DNA of 64,000 nt from Agelaius tricolor (GCA_023055355.1 JALJCS010000004.1:27742744-27806743), one strand, 5' to 3'. Shown: positions 1 to 23,976, counted from the first letter of the stretch. A program made the numbers and translations. Notes: generated by a model not told the origin, from the sequence alone.

Positions 1-2696
1 CACTTGGTTGTGAGGGGATACAGCAAAGACCCTCTGATCATTGAAGGAGCATGTTCCATGGGGGTATAGAAGTCATTGAGGGAGGGCTTTAGAAGGTCAG
101 GGTGGAGGAAGATAACTGATCATAGGTAAGGTAATATTTTCAACAACAGCCATAAGTTTTTGGGGTGTATTACACATATTTTACTTGGAAGTCCAAGGGT
201 TGCTAGAAGAGAAGCAACTCTTTATAAGAATAATTATTGTATATATCCAAAAAACCCAAAAATGGATTTATAGTTTGTTAGTTGCATTTTTTGCTAACAT
301 CTCCCCCATTTTAATCCCATGGTAAAAAAAAAAAAAAGTGTTTCTCTGAATTTCCACATTCCTTCTGCATCTCTGTTAAAAAAAGAGAGAAAAAACCCCA
401 AATCCTTAAAACTTCTCTTACTTAAGTAGCTGTCATGAAAATCTACTATTTTACTACATGTCAGGCTACATACAGTTGCCCAAGGTTGCTGCAGGGGAAC
501 TCTGCTCAATAGGCCAAATGTCAGTGCCATGACTCATTCCCCTGTGCCACCTCAGATACCCCCTTGTATCAACCTTCCTCCTTGAGTGATGCCAATATTG
601 TTCCAGGTTTCAGTCTTGCTAATGGAAATAGACAGACATCCGGTGCTCTCATTGTTTCACAGTTTAGAGTTTCTAATATATTTATAGAAATAAAAAACAT
701 TTTGTGCCTTCTTCGGGATTTGTCATTTACCCATGCAGAGAATTAAGATTAAATGGCTGAAATTATACCTCTGGGATATAGTAGGTTGCTGAGAAGTTTA
801 AACAACTAATTTTCATTAGAACTAGCCTTTTTCACCCTTGTAAGTTTGCATATTAATTTTCAGATATTTGTCCAGGATATACTGAGGTGAAGGGAAGGCT
901 GTATTTTAAGAAATGGCTATCACTGCTGCTAGGCATAGAATTGGACTGCAGAAAATGTGACTCTATTCAGGGCTTGAAGAATTGCTGAAAGGAACTCTTT
1001 TGCTCAGTAACTATTCCTGGGAACACAGCCATTTTGGAGGTGTGAGAAATGTCAAAACATCTATATAGCGTTAGGCTCTAGCAGAGGCCAGTTAGGTTCA
1101 GTTTACTCTGTAAGCTGTCGATACCACACCCTGCCTTCCCCTTGAGCATTTACAATGGAAGCATCTTTTCATATTATATTGAAATGAAATTAAGTCTGTT
1201 GGTTTGTAAAACAGCAGCAATTAAGTAAAATTAAATAATAGAAATTAAATGAGGAAAGCCTGTGAAGTGACAGCATTAATGTGAAGGAGAGCTACAGTAA
1301 TAACACATACAATTGTGCCAATCTAACCAATAAACAAAGAGTAGTGTAAGATTCTCTTTATTAGATTGATTCATAAGGAACACATGACTTGTAAAGCCAT
1401 TCAATTTTCTTTTTTCTTCAGCCTGAAAGCCTAAACTTTCTGCCTTTGTAAGCCAGTTGTAATGCATTAATAATATCTGGAGCCATGAAGACATTTCAGG
1501 ATCCACTCAGGATCCTGAAATTTTTCTGTCTTATGAAACTGAGTGTTATGAAGGTGCCCATTTTCATTTTCAGCAAAATGTCAGGGAACAAAACTGTTCA
1601 TTACTATTTTTGTTGCTCCAGCAGCACAGATGTAAGGTATTCTACACATCTATCATGCAAAGGCATGGAAGATAGGATTGTTGGTAATTATATATTTATC
1701 ATCAGCATTCTGCATATTTCTAGACATCGATTAAAAAAAATAAATCAGGTTAGCTATATTCCTAACAGCAGAAGCTGGTAATGTATTAGAGGCAAAAATA
1801 ACTCAAAGAAAAAGTCACACTCATAAAGGACAAAACTATATCACCAGGACTTAACACAGGAGCAAAGGTGTGTTATTCCCAGGATCCATTAACTCAGTCT
1901 CTAGAGAGGGTGCTTTCCCGTTCTTTGTGTATGAATGAACTATTTAGGCCCACGCACTAAAACTACTAGCACAGTGAAGACACTGTGTAGCTCGACACAG
2001 ACACCCATTAAGCCTGATTAAATTATTTTATTGTTGCTTCCTATGACACAAAGTTCCATGTAAAAAATTGTGCACTCTATAAATTAGGCATTGTCCCCTT
2101 GCTTCTTCTCAGTTCTCCCCACAACCCCAGGAAGTTGCTGATCATTTGCACACTACTGCCTTCTGCTGCTGAACCCTTCCTCTGGAGGCAGGCCTCCATG
2201 CAGTGGACGTCAGTGGATCTCTGAACCTGTGCTGGATCTTCCATCCTCACAACATTTGTTTGCTCTTGTGAGGCCATGGCTCCCAGATAATAGCTGAAAA
2301 CTTTGAGAGTGTGCTCTGTTTCATGTTTAATTTTACTAGGAAGAATTTCTATTTTCTTGAACTGCAGGAAGAAACATTTATAGGTTCAGTTTCCAACACA
2401 AAGGTTCCTGTGTCCATCTGCTGTGGGAGGGTTGAGAGATAGGTGGTAGAAGGAAGGGTCAAAATCTTTTGGCATCACCGGTCAATTTGTACAGTTTCTA
2501 AAGGTGTAATTACTGTCCAGTCTCAAAAAATTTTTGTTGAATGTAAGTTGTTTTTAATTCAAGTATAATGGACCTTAATTTTAATGTTAAAATTGTAAGT
2601 AAGTGAATGAAGTTGTTTAATTTTTGAGGCAAGATACTGTATTCTTTTATTTGTTAATTCCTCTGAATTTTAACCTTTTATAAATTCACTTTTTGA
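1..2696. other. Intergenic, no gene seen
   Basis: AT-rich single-copy-looking DNA downstream of TYRP1. Only short ORFs without recognisable domains or coding-like flanks are present. The mammalian downstream neighbour LURAP1L is not recognisable here. Confidence 0.6.
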
Positions 2697-2835
2697 ATTC
2701 ATAGACTCCTAGAATGGTAAGGATTGAAAGTAACCTGGAAGAACCTCTAGTTCCAATCCCCCTGCCACAGGCAGGGACACTTTCCTCTAGAACAGCTTGC
2801 TCAATGCCCCATCCAATCTGGCCTTGAAGTAGATT
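2697..2835 (-). mobile_element. CR1 LINE 3'-end fragment
   Basis: On the plus strand the piece begins with a TCATAGACTCCTAGAATGG-like stretch and continues with the reverse complement of the CR1 3' end (text such as CCTGCCACAGGCAGGGACAC and TGCCCCATCCAATCTGGCC). The sense 3' end is therefore at 2697 and the copy is 5'-truncated. It carries no coding part. Confidence 0.85.
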
Positions 2836-2916
2836 TTTTTCAGTATTTAAGCAAAATAATTGCTTGGATTTACAGATTTCATAGTGTGTATTAACTGCTA
2901 TTAATGGCTTTCATCT

Positions 2917-3012
2917 TAGGCAAACCTTATTTGGCTTGCTGAAAAGGCAAACCTTATTTATTCTAGACAATAGCAGAAGGCAAAGGCAAACCTTATTTAT
3001 TCTAGACAAAAG
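2917..3012. repeat. Short tandem repeat with AGGCAAACCTTATTT core, 3 copies
   Basis: The 15-base core AGGCAAACCTTATTT occurs at about 2918, 2945 and 2981. The last two copies also share the following ATTCTAGACAA. The spacing is about 27 and 36 bp. It is a small local duplication next to the CR1 fragment, with no known function. Confidence 0.8.
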
Positions 3013-6000
3013 CACAATAGTTCTGTCTTCTGAAGAGCAGTCCTTTTGTTTGTAGCTTATTAATAGCTCTTCAGCCAGTTATGAGTTTTGCAAGTAATGT
3101 CTCCAAGGGAAATGACAGTAACTCAGACCCAGATCTGACATGAATCTTCTGGGCTCTCCTAGAAAGATACCACACTCATTATTCGAAGCACACAGCTTCT
3201 CATGGTCCCCAGGCAGACAGTGGAAAAGCATGGGAGGTCAGGAAGTGCATGCAAAGCAGGTCATGATTGCTGTCCTACTTTTTATCTTGCTGTTGAAAGA
3301 TTCACTTTTGACCTCTTAAAGGCGTTTCTCATGCAATCTCTCCCCTCTTTTTTCGTTTGCACACCACTTGATGTCAGCCAGTCTTTGCTTTTTAGGTAAA
3401 GGGGGCAGATATTTATTCACTACAATAGCAGCTGTACAGTCTGGCTCAGGACCTGTCAAAAACACAGTAAGGTCTGTGTTTGGCCTTGCACTGATTAAAA
3501 AACCTGTAGTGTCACAAGATAAATGTCAATGAAAGTGGCACTGAAGGCTGTTCTTATTTATTATGGGAAGTGAACAGTGTTATCAAAGCTGTCAACTCTA
3601 GAAGAGTTATTTATTACAGACAACCTTGATATCGTTGAAAGGAATAATATGAAGAGAACATAGTAAATTATTGCCAGAAATGACTCTTCACCCTCCCCAA
3701 GACAATTATTTTAAGTGATATAAGGAGAGGAAATAGCTCATTATTTTAAGTGTTTTGAATTGCTTTCCATCCCTCCCAGTTCTACCAGGAAAATATTTAA
3801 CATGGAATAAATACAGCAACATGAATTTTCTCTCTATTGTGAGCTTCTAACAATAACTTCACTAACACTTATGGATAGGTAGCAAGAGGTAAAAAACTCT
3901 AAAATTTCTAGGCTGATTTATTTCCTGCCTAGATTGGTAAAACACACCAAAGCTAGCCTATTCCCAACTTGGTTACATACAATTTTCATCTGAATACTCT
4001 CAGTTTTCCCTTATAAGTAGAAACAAACTAATGGCCATCACCACTGTTAAGGTGAAGCCAAATATCATTCTCTGTCAGTGGTGCTCTTTGGTTTTGCAGG
4101 AAGTGGGGATTTATTCCAAATATAAGTAAGTTTGCAGCACACCTCCAACCTCATCAGCTCCATCCCTCCTAGTGGCTCTGCTCCATCCAGCCAGCAAGTT
4201 CAAGCAGGATAGTCTGTGGATCTGTTCCCATAACCCCCAGTAACTTCCAGTAACCAGTTTTGCACGGTTCATCTGAAACTTGATCCTTGGCTGATCCCTA
4301 GTCCCAATGGTCAGCCCTAAACCACTCTCAGCCATTCTATCTGCCATTTAGTATATGGGTCCAGCAGTGTTATTTGCTCTGAAGCCAAAGAAACAAAATG
4401 TAAATTTAGCATGTGGGGGGTTTTCAGCTGGTAAACCTGATTCTGACTGCCAAAACAGCAAATCAGGTCTTGATGTTTTGAAACCTAATCTCATAGTAAA
4501 CCATGCCATTTGTTTAGCCATAGGCTTTTATAATTTGATTTATTTATTTTTGTATCAATTTGATTTAATATTTTCTCTTTGGACAGTCAATCCATATTAG
4601 CAAATCAGTTCCTCCCATATCCTATACCCTAGCACATACCTCTCTACAAAGCACACACCTGGTCTTGAAAACTTTTCTCTTCAGAAAAGTAATTCTTGCT
4701 GCGTGTCTTCTCTACTGGAACAAGTGTTAATCCCAATGCTACCACTAAATTAACCCATTGATTTTCTATAAATTGAGGTAAAACATGGATGAAGACTTCC
4801 AAACCAGTTATAATATGTGCACAATTACTGAAGTCTGCATTAAGTCTCTAGTACATCTCAGGCCAGTAATCCTCATTTCCTGGAGTCCCCTACCAGTGTC
4901 CACCCCCATACCTCTGAGCAGATGTAGCTAGATTTAAATCCAGCTGGATTTAGGCCATAAGCAGTAATCTGCAATTACATGCACAGGCACTGGGATATCA
5001 TCTGCTTTGCCTTAGCTGATGGCGCTTACATGGCCTAGACCTAAAATTATGTCATTAACAAAAGGCACTGTGAGCATTACATTCCAGGGCAGCCCCTACA
5101 AAGCCCAACTTTCCAACTCCAGTTGACACCCTTCTACTGAATAGAAATGGTTTATCCATAGCTTGCTCTAGTTAAATTAAGAGCCTCTGATGACAGCAGA
5201 GACTGTAGCCTGAATCACCTAATCTGATATTTTCTGATCCTAACTAAACTTTACCTGCCTCAGGAGAAGTGGTGAATTGCAGCTTCAGGAGGTGACTAAG
5301 CCTAAAAATCAGGTTTGAGTTCAGGCTTCAGGATAATTGCAGCCAGATGATACCACAACAGATTGCAACAGATGATTCAAATTTTTCCAGGTGGCTAAGG
5401 GTCTTAAATAAAGTGAGATATTTCAAGCCTACTTTTATTGTCTTTTATTGTCTTTGAGATAGCCCTAAATGCAGTTATTGAAGGATCTCCTGACAGCAGT
5501 CTTCCATATAGCTGATCTTCTCCTTTGTTTGTCTTACATTTGTTTCTCTGATAACCTGTATCTAGGAAGGTGGTGTCTGCGAGCACTGATTTTAGATGGA
5601 AGGACACCATGCTTAGCCATAGGTGAAGAATGTGTCCGCCCAAATTCTACTTGGGAATTTAAATTATTTTTCTCCTTTGTATGGAAGTTGCCCTCTGCAC
5701 TTCCTGAAAAGAGGTCCAGGCACATGGTTGATGCCAATAAATGGCCTGGGGCAGAGAAATGTGAAGGTTATACAGGCTGGCTTTATGTGCTGTTTGTTTG
5801 GACATATGGAAAGTCTTTTTTCTTAGACATTATTATACAATGAAAAAACAATTAAAATAAACTAAATCTTTAGGGAAGTATCTATTCACTGAATACTTGA
5901 TGATGTCAAGCAAACAGTCAAGAAAGTATTTGCCTTTTGAGGCCCCAAATTTACTCTGAAATTCGGTTTTATTTTTAAAATACAGTCTTTGATCTATAGA

Positions 6001-7020
6001 CTTTTCTCACTGAATTGAGTGCAAATCCAGAAATTGCACTTAATTCAGTGGTACCTCATTGTGGTACTTCATTGACTAGTTTTGTGGTGTCATAGATGTC
6101 TTACCAGACCCTGGTTCCTATGAAGGAAGCTAAGCTGCAGTCATGATCTCACAGCAGTATCTGGTCTCACTCCCCCAGATGCTGGAGGAGCCATGTGTAC
6201 ACACACTGTCTATCACATGCTCATCTCTCAGGGACTATCACCAGTGCATCCCACAGGTGCCTACAAGTGAACTTCCAATGTCACCAACATCTGGTTGTAG
6301 ATGATAAAAATTTCCCTCTTCTCTTCAGACTCTGCATACCTGAAACATCAACACAATGTTATTTCAGAATCACAGGGCTCCATTTTCTTCGTCATCTGGA
6401 AAAGCAACATATGGTGATTGAGAAACTAGAAACTGTGCCCAGAAGTGCCTCAGCACAGTGGTTGAAGGTGATCTGCTTCTTAATGGCTGTACAAAAGGAT
6501 TCAGAGGGCCTGGAGAGTACCAGGCTGTGTCCCTGAAAACAGCCTTGGACAAAATAGCTGCACAGGCTGCTACACGCAGCTCTTGGGGAGGACCCCTGAA
6601 AATCCAGTGCCATGCTGCCTGTCTGTCTTCTCCTGCGGTTGTAGGAGAGGTTACTGCCTGCAAAAAGGGGTGATAAGAAGAGGCTGTTTTTCAGTTTGTA
6701 TTTGTACCTTTTGAGAAAGTTAATGGAAGGCAAAGCACATTATTTTTTGCATAAAACACATGGATATGAAACCCTAAACAGGATTATTTGCTATCCTGAA
6801 AAGAAGGCTGTGCTAGAATGATATTGCAAGAGCTACTTCAACAGAAAGGTATATGCAAGAGGGAAAAAACCCATAGCTGTTTAAATACAGGCAAATATTT
6901 CCTCAACAGAGTACTCATTTGTCCTTTTTTAAACATAATCCAAAAACTTGATTAAAACAAGCAATACTCATTTAGCTTTCTCATTTCTCTTTGTGGCTTC
7001 CCATCCCTCAAGCTAAATTT
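3013..7020. other. Intergenic, no gene recognised
   Basis: AT-rich DNA. The longest ORF (5469-5843, plus, 124 codons) and a 113-codon ORF at 6195-6536 have no recognisable domain, and the latter overlaps equally long ORFs on the other strand. I see no splice or promoter context that makes either a gene. Confidence 0.55.
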
Positions 7021-7023
7021 TCT

Positions 7024-7140
7024 TAATAGTATTTTTTTTCTTTTTTCCTTTTTTTTTTTTCTTTTTTATTCTTTTTGGGTTTTTTGGGGTTTGGTTTTTG
7101 GTTTTTGTTTTTGGGTTGTTTTTTTTTCCCCATTTTTTAA
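7024..7140. repeat. T-rich then TG-rich low-complexity tract
   Basis: A run of T with scattered C (7024-7073) passes into TTTTGGG/TTTGG-type repeats (7074-7120) and again into poly-T. It is simple sequence, with G-runs of 3-4 that are too few and irregular for a convincing quadruplex. Confidence 0.85.
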
Positions 7141-10100
7141 TTGGTTGGCAAAACATTTAATATTGTACTTTGGATGAAAATTTTCAAGTCAAAACTTTGG
7201 ATGAAAATGGTTTTTTCAGAAGACAAAGTTTCCTCCCAAATAGGTGAAGTTCATCCACATTCAGAGGGCCTGCTTTCAGTAAGGCAGGTGCCATCTATCC
7301 CAAGTCCTTTGAAGATACAGATTGTGAACAGACATCATGTAGAGATAAATTTCTGCCTGAAGGAAATTTCCCCCCAGAAGTAATTACTGTCTTCTTCTCT
7401 CCCTTGTTTAGGGAGTTCTCCTTACCTGTCCATCTCTCCATTACTTTCATGACCAGTAATTTTGTGCAGATTTCTGTTGTGCAGGCTGGGGACAGGTTTG
7501 AAAAGCAAACCCTTGCGGTTCCTGTTGCCATTAGCTTCAGTGCTGCTGAGCTTCACCTGGATAAAAGTTGAGAAATGAGGCAGAACAAGAGGGATCTTTT
7601 CAGTAAAAGCAGTAAAACTTTAAAATAAAAAAAACAAACCAGTAAAAGCAGGTGAACCACTGGTCACCAAACAATCAGGCCTAGGAAGCCCCTGTAGCCT
7701 TACATGGCTCAAGCAAATGTCAAAGCTAAAAGGCTCCTTCTCCATGGGATGTAAAATTATAGAATCATAGAAAATACAGGCCCCTGAGGATAATACAGGA
7801 CATGACCCTGAGATGTTAAGATTCACAGAATTCTTTGCAGATATCCACTATTGGTTGATTACGAAGAACAGTGTTTGAACTCTGCTTTCCATGTCATTAT
7901 CCTTCGTTGTCTGTCATTTTGCCTTATGTATCTTCCATAGCCAGGGGAATAGTCTTATTTTTCCTGTCACTTCACTAACACCTGAAGGATAAGAGCCACA
8001 ATTAACATTTATGACTATTTTCCTCTGAGTCAGAAATAGTTTTGGGATAATTTTGAACAGAATACGCATTTTCTGTGTGTGGGAAGCTGAAGTATGAAGT
8101 ACTCTTTTCTCTGACCCCAAATCTCCACTACTAGAAAAGGTAAGTAAAATTTACCTTATTTTATACAACACATATGCTTTGTGGTCATATTAAATGCAAT
8201 TTCTTTGTAAATGTTAGCAAGGGTGATGTTTTCCCCCATTTAAATTAAAAAATAGTTTTGATTATATACATAATTGTTCAATCAGCCAGTGCTATTTAAT
8301 TTGACTTCATTATTTGTATTTACTATGCTGCTCATACTGAGTAGTCCTATATGTTTATTTGCATAAGGTTTTACAATAACATAAAATTCTACTTAGAGGC
8401 TTGGATGCCATGCTATGGTTTGAAGGGTTTCCTGGTTTAGAGTTTTTGTGGTTTTTTTGTAGTATATTATCTGTTCTAGAGAGAAATATTGTGTTCCTGC
8501 AAACTACAGGCTTAATGCCCTGAGTCCATTTCAGCTACAAGACAACTTTCAGTTTCGATACAAACACTTTATCAATCTTCTCTCTTCTCCCTCAAGGTTT
8601 TTTATTTGGAGAAATTCTCTTCAACATGAGGCCTTTTATCTATATCAGTAGTTTTCTCTGAAACTTTCTGAACTGAAGCAATATAAAACTTAACATCAGT
8701 GGTAAACAGACAGGTTGAATGGTCAACTTAAAAATTCTCTTAGGCAGTCATCCTATCCCCAGGTCAGCCTCAAATTAAGGTTGGTAGATTCTACAGCATT
8801 GCTTATGTCTTCCTTTGCAGATGTTTTAGCTTCAAGCAACAACCATGGGTCCCTCTTGTACTGAACCAGGGGCATGGATTTAGCAAGATACCAGTCTTAT
8901 TTCTTGAAGAGCTGTTATGAATTATAAAATCTGAATCCATTCTTGGCTGATTGCCAAAGGTCTTGGAGTCATTTTCTATGTGCATGAAAATTTAACGTAC
9001 TGTAAATTACTGTTTAGATCCTGTCCTTTGCCCCCAGCAGTTGAGGGGTGAAGAGGGAACAGAGATGCACATAATTGTAATTGGAAATGCCTTACCTAAG
9101 CATAATCTGAGTATTAAGGGTGGGTTTGGGAGGATGACACAAAACAATGCACAATGTGTTCTATGTTTAATAATCTACACAGAAATCAATTCAAGGTTTA
9201 TTTTTGTTGAAATTGTGCTCATTTAATTCTCTCCAGTGAGCGCCAAGAAGCAAATATTATGAAAGTGATTTCTCTTTCACTTTACCTGGAAAAAGCATTT
9301 GCTAAGGCCAGCACTTTCATTCTGAACTGGAGGTTAAAAGAGATATTGAGTTAAAATTTAGTTTCTATAGAGGAGATCCATACGTTTTGTTTCAAATTAA
9401 CATTTTTGAATCTAAACATCTCAGTTTTACTCAGGCTCCCTTGCCAGATTATTCTTTTGATAGTCAAATATTTAGCTGGTAGAGATGTTTTGAACACTAA
9501 AAATATTAAAGTGGCAATCAGAATAAACTTTGGCAATAAATCTTGTTTTGGGATTCACCCTAATTATCTGTAAATAAAGCTATGATTAATAATGGTTGCT
9601 TAACCCTCCCTCACATAGATGAGGTGAGAGTTCTGGAAATGTTTCTCTAAGTTACAAAAGTAGTTCAGCTTTGTGCCCAAAGCTAATTTTTACAAAAGTT
9701 ATGATTTTACTACCCACCATTAAGAGGAAGTTAATTGGGCAGCCTAATCACCTAGCAGCTTTCACTAAATTCTTTAATCTGCCTTTCAAAGTCTTTTCTT
9801 TCCTGTAGAAATACCAATGTGTAAGGAAATTTTTTGCCCCAGATGCTGCCTTTATTGTGGGAAGCTCACAGAATCTTTTAAACTTTCAGGATATACAGTG
9901 TATTTATTGAATGAACAATGCTCTTTCTTAGGGCCAAGTCCCTTTGCTGTTTTCACTCGAGTATCACTTTGGTGGCACTGGGTTTGCTGTTGCAAGCTTG
10001 TTTGCAATAATTGCATTCCCTCCTGGAATAGTTTGGATGTGGGAATAGAAATTCTTCTTACTGGAATCTAGGGAAAGAGAGGAGATATCATTGCTGTGCT

Positions 10101-13100
10101 GTTTTGCTCCCTCTCATCTTTCTTCCAATTTAAAGTTCACAAAGTATTTTGCAGGTTATCATTGTGCCTATGTACTTTTCCAGTACTGTCCTAAGGTGGA
10201 TGACCATCCATGTAGTGCATTTTTGTGATTCAAATTTCTCTTGAAAGACCTAAATGAGGCTGATTCAATCTTCATAATTCTGCTACAGGAACTAGCCCTG
10301 TAGCCCTGGTACATCTTTCAGTAATACATTGCTACCTCTCCTCTCACTAATTCTCTTCCCAGTCCACACACTTCCTCTTTCAATTCCTAATTTTTCAGGC
10401 TTTAGCACATGGCATTTTATGAAGCTCTCAAAGTCAATATAATTCCTAAATAAAATCTCTGGTTTATCTTACCAAAGAAAGGTATTAAGCTGGCTAGTAT
10501 GGTCTAACTTTGATAAATCTGTCGTGTTAGATCCAAATTGTATTTCCATCATTTGTTTTGAAGACTGTCTGCTATTGAATTTAATTTAATAAGTTGCAAT
10601 TGCACAGAACGTTTTTACTTTCCATCCCTCACAAAATACTGCTGCTCCCAATTGCACACTATGCCAGGTGACCTGATAAAATTATTCAGACACCTTACAG
10701 ATGAATTTACAATTTTGTAAATTAGTTTTGGGTTCTTGGATGAAAATTGCCTTCTGTCTTGATGCAGATGTATTGTTTAGTTCGTGTCTTGTTAGGCAGT
10801 TTCTACCTGTCATTCCATAAGCTTTTAACTCTTTATGTTCAAGAAGCATGGTTCATCTTACAAAAAAACAGAGAATCCGAATTACGGTTTCACTATTTGA
10901 GTTCACTACTAATCTACTAATTTGGTTTTCTGTAAGAGAAATAAATTTTGAAAACCAAACTTAGGAGCTAAGAAGGCAAATTAACGTAAAATTCATAATA
11001 TCCCCTGTTGTAGGGGATGTCTAAGAGGTCTAAATTGTTGTGTATCTGACTGCTTTTTGTGCTTTTGTGATACAGTCACTGCAATATAAGTCAAAAGAAT
11101 AATAATATGGTATATAATAAGACCAATAATTATTTGTGGAAAGAGGATCTATCAGCAATTACATCTCTGGGTTTTTTTCCCCTTAGTGTCATTATCAGTT
11201 CTTATTCAGTAATCTCCAAATTTTATATAAATTTCACAATTCTGACTTGTGTAAGAGTTCCTACCTGACAAATCTTTGAAGAACTGCACTTGTATCCAAA
11301 TCTGAGACCCTATCACTTTTTCCTTAATGGTGCCAACTTTTTCTATTTATGTCACGGTTCCTTTTGGCATGGTCATCAGTTCAGCTGAACTTAGCTCTGT
11401 GTTTTCATCATTTCCAGGTATACCATTTCCAGGTACACTTTACACTTGCTTTATAAAACTCTTTTATGTATAAACTTTCAGGAGAAGAACAGAGAGGAAA
11501 AGGCGTGGGGGACAGTGACATCATGTGTTTCATAATTACTGCACCTAGGATTTCTCAGGTTTTTTTTCCCACATTTTCCATTCCTCTCTTCTTGTGACCT
11601 TTCCTACTTGTTTTGTCTTCATATGAAAAGCTAAAGTCTACAATTATGACACAATCTATTTACTGGTTTTTTATGTTTTTTTTTCTTAATTTTTTCATAT
11701 GCTGGCCATCTCAGATTTCAAATCCAAGCTATTTTTTCCCCATCATATTTGTTCAGGAACAAAAAACCAGGCAGCTTCAATGAATGGCAGGAACTTCTCC
11801 ACACCCAGACATAGTTCAAGTTACTGCAAATAGTGACCAAAGGAAGAACTTATGAGACTATTAGCAAGAATGGGTCAAGCACACAGTTCTCCCCTTTTCT
11901 TCCTTCTCCAATTCCTGGGCGTACTGTCCCTTTTGTTTTATCTCTGCCATGAAAATTGACTTTGCTTCTTTGACTTAGATGTGGCAGCTGTAACTATCAG
12001 GTAGTTGTCTTAATCTCTGACCCTCAAGACTTGTGCCCTCCTCAAAGCATGAGTGTTTGCTTTTACTTTAAGGACTGAACAGATTTAATGGCTAGCATCC
12101 TCTTCTCAAAATCTGATTTTGTCTTGACGTTTTCCTTCTCCTGTCAAGCTTCTGTATGGCCTTTTTATCCATTGGAGTAAAAGCACTTCAGAAAGGAAAC
12201 TATTTTTTCTCAGATAATAAATGAGTCAAATGAGTCACAGAGGTAAAAATGTGCAAGCTAAGAACATTCATCAGGTCAGTAACAGCTAAGAAAAAAAAAG
12301 AGGTCTCTTGACCCAAATCCAAACTATGTTAGATCACCGTACTTTAATCCACTGAAATCAGTAAAGTAGATGACTTCTTAAGTTGCTACTCAGTAAAAGA
12401 AAAAATGGCAGGAAAAGACATTTACGTTTAAACATAAGCTGTTGCTTGCATATGTGAAATACTTAATGGCTAGACTGTAAGTTAGAGTACAAGAGTACAA
12501 CAAAAAATTCCTGTTTCTAATTAACTGTTCCATAGGTACTAGAGGTGGGTTTTTTCTTTCTCAGTATCAGTTATATGTGTAAATTTTTGTTGCTCTCCAT
12601 AACGCATGCTTGGTAAAGTGGGTTGAGTTGATAACCCATCTTCTACTTGCCTAGCCAAGAGTACTTGTCTTCTCATTTGCATCATTCTCAGTGTATCTCC
12701 TTGCAACTGAATGTATGTGCCTTGAGCACACCTGGTACTCACTGAAACCCCTGAGGTCAGCATGGCATGTGACCCTTACTTCTACCTAGTAACTTATGTC
12801 CAGAAGGGCTGCCTCAGACTGAAGGAGCTCAGTCCAAGTCACTTGCCATTTCTGTGAAGCTGGGCTTAGACAGAAGAGAGCCAAAGGACATCTTGATGTA
12901 ACATTCAGTTAAAGTTGAGTGCATTCAATAGCCTGAAACCAGGAACACCCCTGTTGTCAGTTAGTGACTGCTAAATTAGATTCAATAACACATCACAGGA
13001 AGACAATCTGATGACTTATTGGTACCTAGTTAGGATGAGAGAGAGGAGGTGAGGCTTGAAGCCAGATTCCTCAAGCCCAACCTCAGGCTGTAAAGGCAGG

Positions 13101-13899
13101 CATCAGTTTGTTGCTGTCCTGTTGTTTTATGTTGAATTAATTCAACAACCGCTGCTTAAGGCTATTTTCCCAAGTCTTTTCTACAGCTTAATGCCTAGGG
13201 CTTTCTTTCAAAGTACAAGAGTGGGTTTAAATTCCAGCATGAGACAACTGAAGCAAGGTCTTTCATTGCTGGGGAGAATGCTCTGCAGTGGGGATAGTGG
13301 GAGAGAGGAAGGGAGCGAGTGTCAAAATTAGAAATAAAAATTAAGCAAAGGCTTTTGCCATCTGTCCTTTCAACTGGATGCTCTTGCAGGCAGCTGTGTT
13401 TGAATACCTGTTTGAAGTTTCCAAATACTGGAGTGGCTTTGATGATTAATATCTTTTCACAGATCCACTTAAAAGCAGTAATTCGTTCATAACTATATTT
13501 TGTGAATAAAGTTGGATTTCAAATATACCCTTGTCCTCAGAATTCCATTGTCACGTTCTGTCTGGCATGATGACTATTTTGAAACACATTCTACTCATCT
13601 GGCCAAGGTGCTTACTTGTATTTTGTCTTCTCCTTCTGTCATGTTCTAGACTTGACCTTTTCACAAAAGTACCTCATAAAAGAATTCTGGGTATAAAAGT
13701 TAGATGAAGTTGGATGACATTGGCTATTGGCAAGTAAACTAATGTTTGGCAGATTTTACAGACATATGCATGGGAAAGGCTTGCAAGTGACCCTTGAAAG
13801 CTTCTATTATAATCAACATAGAATTAGCATTGCAAAGAGGTCTTATTGATGCCTAGGTGTGATGAAAGTGGAAGTGAAACCTGAAGGAAACATACTGAG
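7141..13899. other. Intergenic, no gene recognised
   Basis: AT-rich DNA between the simple tract and the TYRP1 3' end. It contains short ORFs only and no recognisable repeat family. A TATAGAATCATAGAAA string near 7756 resembles a CR1 tail, but no CR1 body follows it. Confidence 0.55.
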
Positions 13900-13919
13900 A
13901 CAGCTGACAGTTTATGCTC

Positions 13920-13925
13920 TTTATT
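13920..13925 (-). terminator. TYRP1 polyadenylation signal AATAAA
   Basis: On the minus strand AATAAA occurs at 13925-13920, about 84 nt after the TGA, followed by a T/G-containing stretch. It would give a 3' UTR of roughly 100-110 nt. A longer 3' UTR using a distal signal cannot be excluded; transcript data would decide. Confidence 0.55.
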
Positions 13926-14008
13926 TTAAAGCAGGTGGATGACCACCATTTATGAAATAAAGCAAAAAGATCCCCAGTTTCAGTCAGATGCAAAAAAGTG
14001 CCATCTCT

Positions 14009-23888
<9,880 letters not shown>

Positions 23889-23976
23889 GACAGCGGGTCA
23901 GGCAGAGCCGGCTTGCTCCCAGAGCTGGCTGTCCACACACGCTGATTTCCCCTCCTGTGATGGAACACCCAGCTCC
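23889..23976 (-). other. TYRP1: TYRP1 5' UTR part of the first coding exon and its splice acceptor
   Basis: Upstream of the ATG (reading minus) there is a long pyrimidine tract (about 24010-23982, TTTCTCTCTCTCTC type) followed by two possible acceptors. One is ATAAAG with the exon starting at 23976; the other is ATCACAG with the exon starting at 23954. The first AG after the tract favours 23976, and the CACAG context favours 23954. Mammalian TYRP1 has a non-coding exon 1 spliced to a second exon that contains the ATG, and this layout fits. The choice of acceptor is inference. Confidence 0.6.

Noticed and set aside
4111..4347. 78-codon minus ORF in a balanced-composition stretch
   Set aside because: It might be an old LTR piece (an AATAAA-type signal on the minus strand), but no family could be recognised and ends are undefined.
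5469..5843. 124-codon plus ORF with hydrophobic stretches
   Set aside because: No recognisable domain, splice context or repeat support, and other ORFs of similar size overlap it on both strands.
6195..6733. Overlapping ORFs of 97-113 codons on both strands
   Set aside because: Three frames are open at once, typical of a locally stop-poor stretch; no known protein recognised.
7747..7770. AATCATAGAA string resembling a CR1 tail
   Set aside because: No CR1 body sequence follows, so the match is too short to call.
13955..13960. Plus-strand AATAAA near the TYRP1 3' end
   Set aside because: No plus-strand gene ends here; the minus-strand signal at 13925-13920 fits TYRP1.
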